From assembly GCF_030864355.1 (NCBI RefSeq), contig NC_083397.1, positions 2,356,001 to 2,420,000 on the forward strand: 64,000 nt of DNA. Reading direction: 5' to 3'. The notes below the pieces were generated by a model that saw only the letters and a program-made list of their open reading frames with translations, was not told the origin of the DNA and did not search any database. Positions 58,701 through 64,000 of the stretch are shown one piece after another. Numbering within the stretch: the first letter of the stretch is position 1; every line of letters starts with the position of its first letter. The DNA comes from Cutaneotrichosporon cavernicola. Its lineage: Eukaryota > Basidiomycota > Tremellomycetes > Trichosporonales > Trichosporonaceae. Made by a program: the position numbers and the translations under genes.

Positions 58701-60018
58701 CATTCGCTTCTTCATCGGTAAGGATCGTAAAGCGAAGTGGCTGACGTTATCAGACGTTGAAATGACTGGCGGGCACACTCAATTCTGGGACAAGTTCAAT
58801 TTCCGGTACGTGGCAGCCCACATGGTAAACTGACATTAGCCGTGACATCAGTCGCATCATCAAGAGTATGTGGTCAAACCCGCTTCATCGCGAAGCTTTT
58901 GTCAAATCTGCACGGTAGGTTTACTACCTATGCCTAGGACCAGCTGACAGCGCGCAGCGACGACGAGGACCAGTTCATCCGCTTCGTCAACATGTTGATG
59001 AGCGACACGACGTTCCACCTGGAGGAGTCCCTGACGCACCTTGCCAAGATTCACTCTCTCCGTGCCCGCAAGGAGGACACCGAAAGCTGGAACGCGCTCC
59101 CAGAAAACGAGAGGAAAGACCTCGAGAGCGAGCTCGCGCAGGCCGAGAGCATCGCTCCATTCCACACGTCGATGGGACGTGACCACGCCGAACTGATGCG
59201 CGACTTTACAGCGACGACCAGGGAGCCTTTCTTGGTGGGGGAGATTGTCGATCGTTTGGCGGCGGTGAGTTGGCGTCGTAGTCTTTTGGAGGGAGCAGAG
59301 TCTGACGCTCCGCAGTCACTTGATGAGAACCTGACCAACTTGGTGGGCCCGAAGATGCAGGAGCTCAAGCTGGTTGATCCCGAGCGGTTCTCGTTCAAGC
59401 CCAAGCAGCTGCTGGCCGCCATCGCCCAGATCTACCTCAACCTGGGCGATTCGCGCGCCTTCGTTACTGCCGTCGCCAACGATGGTCGCAGTTACACGAA
59501 GGAGCTCTTTGAGCGGTTTGCTCGTGTGCTCAAGAATCGCGCGATCATGACGGACGGTGAAGTTGCTGGCGTCGTGGCCTTTACGCAGCGTGTCGAGGAC
59601 GCTAAGGCGACAATCGAGGCGGAGGAGGAGCGCGAGATTCCCGACGAATTCTTGGGTGAGTGGTGACTCTAAAGCTTGCCGCTGACATTGCAGACCCTCT
59701 CATGGCGACCCGTGTGTTTTGTGCCGACCTGTTGTGCTAACCCTCTAGTCATGAAGGACCCCGTCATCCTTCCCGTCTCTCGTGTCACCGTCGACCGCAG
59801 CACCATTCGCGCGTCTCTTTTGTCGAAGGAGTTGGACCCCTTTAACAACGTTCCGTGAGTTGCGGAGCATGGCCGCCGCGGCGGTATATCTGACAGTAAC
59901 CAGGATGAAGTACGAGGACGTGGTTCCAAACACGGAGCTCAAGGCCCAGATCGACGCGTGGTTGGCCGAGACCAGGGTTGTGCCTCCCAAGGACGTCATG
60001 GACGTCGACGAGTTGTAG
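55778..60018 (+). CDS. UFD2: Ubiquitin conjugation factor E4
   Basis: Ufd2 elongates ubiquitin chains on substrates handed over by Cdc48. The start at 55778 gives [13 protein letters not shown], spliced to [13 protein letters not shown] and a Ser/Pro/Ala-rich disordered region. The large helical Ufd2 core follows over more than a dozen short introns: [91 protein letters not shown] and [15 protein letters not shown]. The C-terminal U-box is split by introns near 59655-59750 and 59854-59904 ([48 protein letters not shown]). The protein ends VMDVDEL. It is about 1,050 residues, the normal size. Family assignment is firm; some middle exon borders are approximate. Confidence 0.95.
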
Positions 60019-62266
60019 ATGGAAGCATCGCATCGTCCCGCTGCACGCGTGAGCAAGGGCTGTGACAGATTTGGACATCTGGAGGCGTGACAGGGTTGCA
60101 AGGTAGTGCGATTCTTCTGTGCTTGAGTAGTGCAGCAATAGTAGATGTAAAGGCGTCAAACAGAAACTCTCTCGTTCTCCAACGGAGGTGCGTAATCGCG
60201 TTGACCCCAAAGTGAAGTTGACTTGCTGTCTCCCAAAATTCCAGGAGGTGACAAAGCCCTGTCTCTCTCAAATGAAGCCTGTCTGAGGTGTCAGCTGTCA
60301 CGTTAGAGTGCTAGCGAAGAGCTTAAAGTGGTCATCTATCCATTTTTGTCCTGAAAGAGTTCTGTAGTGTGCCTCTTTTGTCTCTGATGATGTGCCGTAC
60401 TGTTATACGCGCTCTACCAAAGACACCCTTGTGAACGTACGTACATCATCCAAAGAGATGCCTCTGGTAAGGTAGGTGGAGCCGAGAGAAACGGCAAGCG
60501 CAGGAAGGGGAAGCTGTGTAAATAAATGTGTATAGCAGTGGAATGTGAGTTGTACATGTACATGTACGTGCACAATTCAATGTAGTATTGAGACCAAGAA
60601 TAATCGATTGTATGGACATGCTTATTGTAATACAATGATGACTTTTGACCTTTGGAATTTGGAAGCTCTCAATCTCAAGCTAAATGAAATGAATTGCACA
60701 CGCGTGTTCTAGTCGCGTGGCTTTTGGTATCAAAACGTTCAGGTAAATCAGGAATATCAGGAGTAGAGTGAGGGCGCCTGTGTTGATCCTGATGATCCGT
60801 TTGGCCTGGCCTGGTCCGGCCGACCGGAGGCTTGGCCGATCCGAGGTGCCGGGGTAGACGCCTCAAGGGCTCCAGGCAAGTCAGATAGAACAGATTGGAC
60901 AGGGTCCTTGCGGAACGGGAAGTCGGGAAATCAAAGTCTCGGCCTTGGATCTAATAATTATGTACAAGTAGGCCAGCTTGATCGCTTGAGCCAAAGCTAC
61001 TGATAATATCTTGACTGAATCAACCTCAAACCCTGATCAAGCCCCGGTCAGCCCCGGCCAGCCCCGGTAAGCCCCAGCAGCCATAGTACAGGGAACAAAT
61101 ACCCTTGGGTCGTCCAATCTCCCCTTTTTAGCCTTCCGCAACCATGAGTGTATGAGTAATCCTGATTTCCCTCACTGTTCCTAGCCCCAAGCCCCTCCCA
61201 ATGCCCTCCACCCAACTCTCCAGGACTTGTCTGATCACAAAGTACGTAACCTGATCATGTTGCCCTCTTGGTCCCCCGCTTCGGCTGCGCCCCGCAGCTG
61301 CGCGTTCAATGCCCCGGACAGGCCGGAGCCAGGGCGGCCCGTACCGTGAGTAATACCTGACTCCATGGTTCCATGTATGCCTGATGGAGAGGAGAGGAGT
61401 TACGTACCCTGGGCGGATTGCTATTGCCCAGGAACTGTGGGTGGCTCACGTTCGAGCCGAGAATGTAAAGCAAGGATAATGGATAATGGGTGAGTGATGT
61501 GGCACTGACTGTCAGAAGGGACCCGGAAAGTCTTGTAATAGCAGTGACCATATGACCGAGGCGCGATGCAGGTCCGCGGCAGAGGCAGGAGACCTACAAG
61601 TGTTGATCTATCATCTTGTACTTGATCATGATTCCCTTTATTCTTTCACACTACTCCTCCTTTTGCGGATATCGTTAAGAGGTCAAAGTCGGTCAAAGAG
61701 GCAGGATCGCCAAACGCTTGGACTTGTGCATCATCCCTTCTCCCCTCTCCCCACTCCCTGCTCCTCACTCCCACTCCTCACTCCTCCCTCCTCATCCGAT
61801 CCTTACCTCGTCGTACTCCGCAGCATCCTCCGCAGCCCATCCTCGTCTCCAAAGATCTCCATATCACTCTCTCATCAGCCGCCCCGCCCACTCTTGTGTG
61901 TCCGATTCCTTTTAAATCAACCTTGCCTCCCCTTGAACATCCCAATTGCTTCTCCCAACCGTCTACAACTCTGATCAACAACCCACAGACCAAATACGGC
62001 ATACTTCTCGGCCGTGCCAGTTGGTCCTTGCTAGACCTTATTCGCTACCTCTACGCCCCGCGCATCACTGTCATCGGCTCATCTCCTACAGTCAATCTTG
62101 CCAAGCCCTCGTCGTCAACTGCACTGCGAGTTGCACCAACCCGTCATCCATCGTCCTTTCGACCACCACTTTTGTGTTCATTGGCCTAACCTGCCGGCCA
62201 CATGGCCATGGCAAGCTCGCGTCTACGCTCTCTGATTCTTGAACACTTTGCTTCAAGCGGCCCGCG
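60019..62266. other. Long intergenic region
   Basis: 2.25 kb with no supported gene. It contains a TGTACATGTACATGTACGTG near-palindrome (60551-60572), a GCCCCGGTCA repeat (61041-61078) and a pyrimidine-rich tract (61735-61930) that may belong to the 5' untranslated region or promoter of the next gene. All open frames are short and without domains. Confidence 0.5.
61041..61078. repeat. GCCCCGGTCA tandem repeat
   Basis: Three and a half imperfect copies of a 10-base unit (GCCCCGGTCA, GCCCCGGCCA, GCCCCGGTAA, GCCCCAGCAG) in intergenic DNA. Confidence 0.7.
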
Positions 62267-63283
62267 ATGCGCGCCATATCGGTCCTGACGTTCGCCGTCG
62301 CTGCGGCCGCGCGCGCGCTGGCCGTCCACCCCAATCGCCTGAACCACGCTCATCTCCCATTGTTCGAACGGCAGGAGAGCACCACCCTGACACTAGACGG
62401 TATCATCGCTGCCACTCCCTCGGTATCAGCGGTCACCGTGACCCCGTCGCTCGCGCCCCCGCCTTCTGTCCTACCTAAACCACCATCCTCTCCACCAGCA
62501 GCTGCTCCAGCACCAACACCCACCCCACTCGACACCTCCATCTCGTCATCCCTCTCCCACGAGTGCATGACGTATCTCACCAACCTCATCTCCAACTCGA
62601 CCTTCCTTTCATGTCTCCCCTTCTCTCTCCTCCTACAAACGTCCAACTCGTATCGCACTCAGATCACCAACGCCAGGAGCTCGGGCAACTACTCGTACCT
62701 CAATGAATTGGTCGCATACGCTGCGTCGCCAGCACCGGGCTCCGAGACGTGTGATCAGACGTTTGCGGGCTTTGCCGAGACCATGAGGGACCGAACCAAC
62801 TGTGGAAGCGACCTCAACAGCGGTATGCCTGTCGCACGACAAGCCAGGCGCGGTCTCAGCAACTATGCTGCCGTCCGCACTGCTGCCGGCCTCGTCAACC
62901 CCGACACGGGGTCATACTGCTACCTCGAGGCTGCCGCAAGTGAGCGCCCCGACGATGCCTACCTTTGGCAGTTGCCAATGGGAAACATGTGAGCTGTCAA
63001 CTAACAATAGCATGCTGACAGAAGTCTTCCCTCTACCTCAATTCCCACATGTTCCAAGTGCTCTGCACTTGTCATGAATCACTGGGGCACGTGGTCGACA
63101 AACACAACGACGCTCAACGGGACGATGATCAACAGCGCGGCGTCAACGATCAACGCCAAGTGCGGTGCCAACTTCGTTTCCGTCACGGTCCAAACAGACG
63201 GCAGCAGTGCGAGTCGACCGCGGTCCGACTTGTTGCTCCCACTTGTTGTGTTTGCTCCTCTCCTTACTTGGGTCCTTGCCTAG
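62267..63283 (+). CDS. Secreted, probably GPI-anchored protein of a fungal DUF7729-like family
   Basis: Two exons (62267-62988 and 63022-63283) join to 327 residues. The N-terminus is a signal peptide (MRAISVLTFAVAAAARALA). A Pro/Ala/Thr/Ser-rich linker leads to the conserved cysteine-containing block CMTYLTNLISNSTFLSCLPF with SLLLQTSNSYRTQ, which I recall from fungal surface proteins of the DUF7729 type. Further cysteines (ETCDQTF, RTNCGSDLNSG, SYCYLEAA, PTCSKCSALVMNHW) suggest disulphides. The C-terminus has a small-residue stretch (SASRPRSD) and a hydrophobic tail (LLLPLVVFAPLLTWVLA), the pattern of a GPI-attachment signal. Several N-x-S/T sites are present. Role at the cell surface is inferred; no enzyme motif is visible. 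Confidence 0.85.
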
Positions 63284-63369
63284 ATAAATTTCCTCCCTTC
63301 TCTCGTATGTCATCAGGGTGTAATTGTCATAGTATATGCGTACTCTATCCATCTGCTTCTAGAGCGTGT

Positions 63370-64000
63370 CTATTCCAAGCTGGCAAGCTGGGCTACGGTC
63401 CAGTTAGACGGGAAGTCGACCTGGATGATCTCGCCCGAGTCGGCAGGCGGGTTGTACTGTTTGTACTTGCCGGGCACAATGTCCATGAGTCGCCTCCGCG
63501 TGTCGAGGTTGATGATGGCCCCTAGCACGTCGGCAATCGCGAGTGTCGCATTGAGCCCGTACACCATGGTAGCGGCATAGAAAAAGTTGGCGTTGCCTGC
63601 ACCCGTGAGCAACCACAGCGTGTGCAGCAGCGGCAACAGGATGGCCGTGTACAGGTGGACGGTGAGCGAGAAGAGAGGGTGGTTGAGGTCTGGTGTTAGA
63701 ACTGCAGAAGTGATGCACGGCCAGGACATACTTGTGCAATAGTCGGGATAGCAGCTGAGGAGGCCGGCCCAGAGGGCCATGTCACCGAGTGTCGGGTAGC
63801 TCTTCCACGTCGCCATGGTACCAACAAGGATGAGCACAGCCTGCCGCGGATCGGGGAGCCGGAGGCACAGTGGCACGATGTAGATGAGCATGTGGAGTTG
63901 GAATGCACCGCGAAAGAACATGCGAAAGTGGTCAAACATTTCGGTGAAAAAGTACCACCACATGCCGACGTTTGGCGTGAGGTCGGTGACGGCGAGGCTA
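63370..64000 (-). CDS. GAB1: GPI transamidase subunit Gab1/PIG-U (5' end outside window)
   Basis: Multi-pass ER membrane subunit of the GPI transamidase, which attaches GPI anchors to proteins. The visible C-terminal part begins SLAVTDLTPNVGMWWYFF at the window edge and continues TEMFDHFRMFFRGAFQLHML, the family's most conserved block. Next come KSYPTLGDMALWAGLL, then after an intron (near 63690-63733) LYTAILLPLLHTLWLLTGAG and NANFFYAATMVYGLNATLAI. The tail is a lumenal or cytosolic polar stretch ending TVAQLASLE. The N-terminal half lies beyond position 64000. Its neighbour on the other strand carries a probable GPI signal, which is likely coincidence. Confidence 0.92.
   Translation of the reverse strand, partial: SLAVTDLTPNVGMWWYFFTEMFDHFRMFFRGAFQLHMLIYIVPLCLRLPDPRQAVLILVGTMATWKSYPTLGDMALWAGLLSCYPDYCTSMSWPCITSAVLTPDLNHPLFSLTVHLYTAILLPLLHTLWLLTGAGNANFFYAATMVYGLNATLAIADVLGAIINLDTRRRLMDIVPGKYKQYNPPADSGEIIQVDFPSNWTVAQLASLE

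Overview
The window is eukaryotic nuclear DNA from a fungus, most likely a GC-rich basidiomycete yeast of the Tremellomycetes (a relative of Cryptococcus, Trichosporon or Cutaneotrichosporon). The evidence is dense packing of intron-rich genes, very short introns (mostly 30-60 nt) with a CTGAC/CTAAC branch site a few bases before CAG or TAG, and protein families typical of that group. No rRNA gene, tRNA gene, CRISPR array or intact transposon was recognised. Genus is not fixed by the sequence. Most gene models were assembled by eye from open frames, splice sites and family knowledge, so internal exon borders are approximate unless stated.

Layout. 1-4.0 kb (-): Drs2-type P4-ATPase lipid flippase, cut by the left edge. 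4.8-9.8 kb (+): DNA topoisomerase II. 10.1-12.7 kb (+): SLP1/SUCO-type SUN-like ER membrane protein. 12.8-14.9 kb (-): Golgi pH regulator. 16.0-16.2 kb (-): possible small membrane protein. 16.9-19.2 kb (+): mitochondrial Hsp70. 19.5-22.2 kb (-): cohesin release factor Wapl. 22.6-24.5 kb (-): membrane-anchored SGNH/GDSL hydrolase. 26.1-27.7 kb (+): complex III core subunit 2. 28.2-29.2 kb (+): GRF zinc-finger protein. 29.4-32.0 kb (-): CDCA7-like zinc-finger protein. 32.3-34.7 kb (-): DNA polymerase kappa. 34.7-37.5 kb: gene-poor, rich in minisatellites. 37.6-38.3 kb (+): an unrecognised eight-exon gene with two micro-exons. 39.5-40.3 kb (-): FMN-binding oxidase-like protein. 40.7-42.9 kb (-): ribosome-associated Hsp70 Ssb. 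43.5-44.5 kb (-): double chromodomain protein. 45.6-47.4 kb (+): Zn2Cys6 transcription factor. 47.6-48.4 kb (+): GNAT acetyltransferase. 48.4-49.2 kb (-): oligoribonuclease. 49.5-50.7 kb (-): unresolved gene carrying a 16-bp tandem repeat. 51.3-52.5 kb (-): Sgt2. 52.9-54.3 kb (-): Snf4 AMPK gamma subunit. 54.7-55.5 kb (-): cap-binding protein Cbc2. 55.8-60.0 kb (+): Ufd2 E4 ubiquitin ligase. 60.0-62.3 kb: no gene seen. 62.3-63.3 kb (+): secreted, probably GPI-anchored protein. 63.4 kb to the end (-): Gab1/PIG-U GPI transamidase subunit, cut by the right edge.

Most genes are unlinked housekeeping functions. Loose themes are chromosome biology (Top2, Wapl, CDCA7-like, Pol kappa, GRF protein, double chromodomain protein), protein folding and quality control (two Hsp70s, Sgt2, Ufd2, the SLP1-like protein), and the GPI-anchor pair at the right end. 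I do not see a gene cluster that is clearly one pathway. The most novel items are the eight-exon orphan gene at 37.6-38.3 kb and the 16-bp repeat locus at 50.5 kb.
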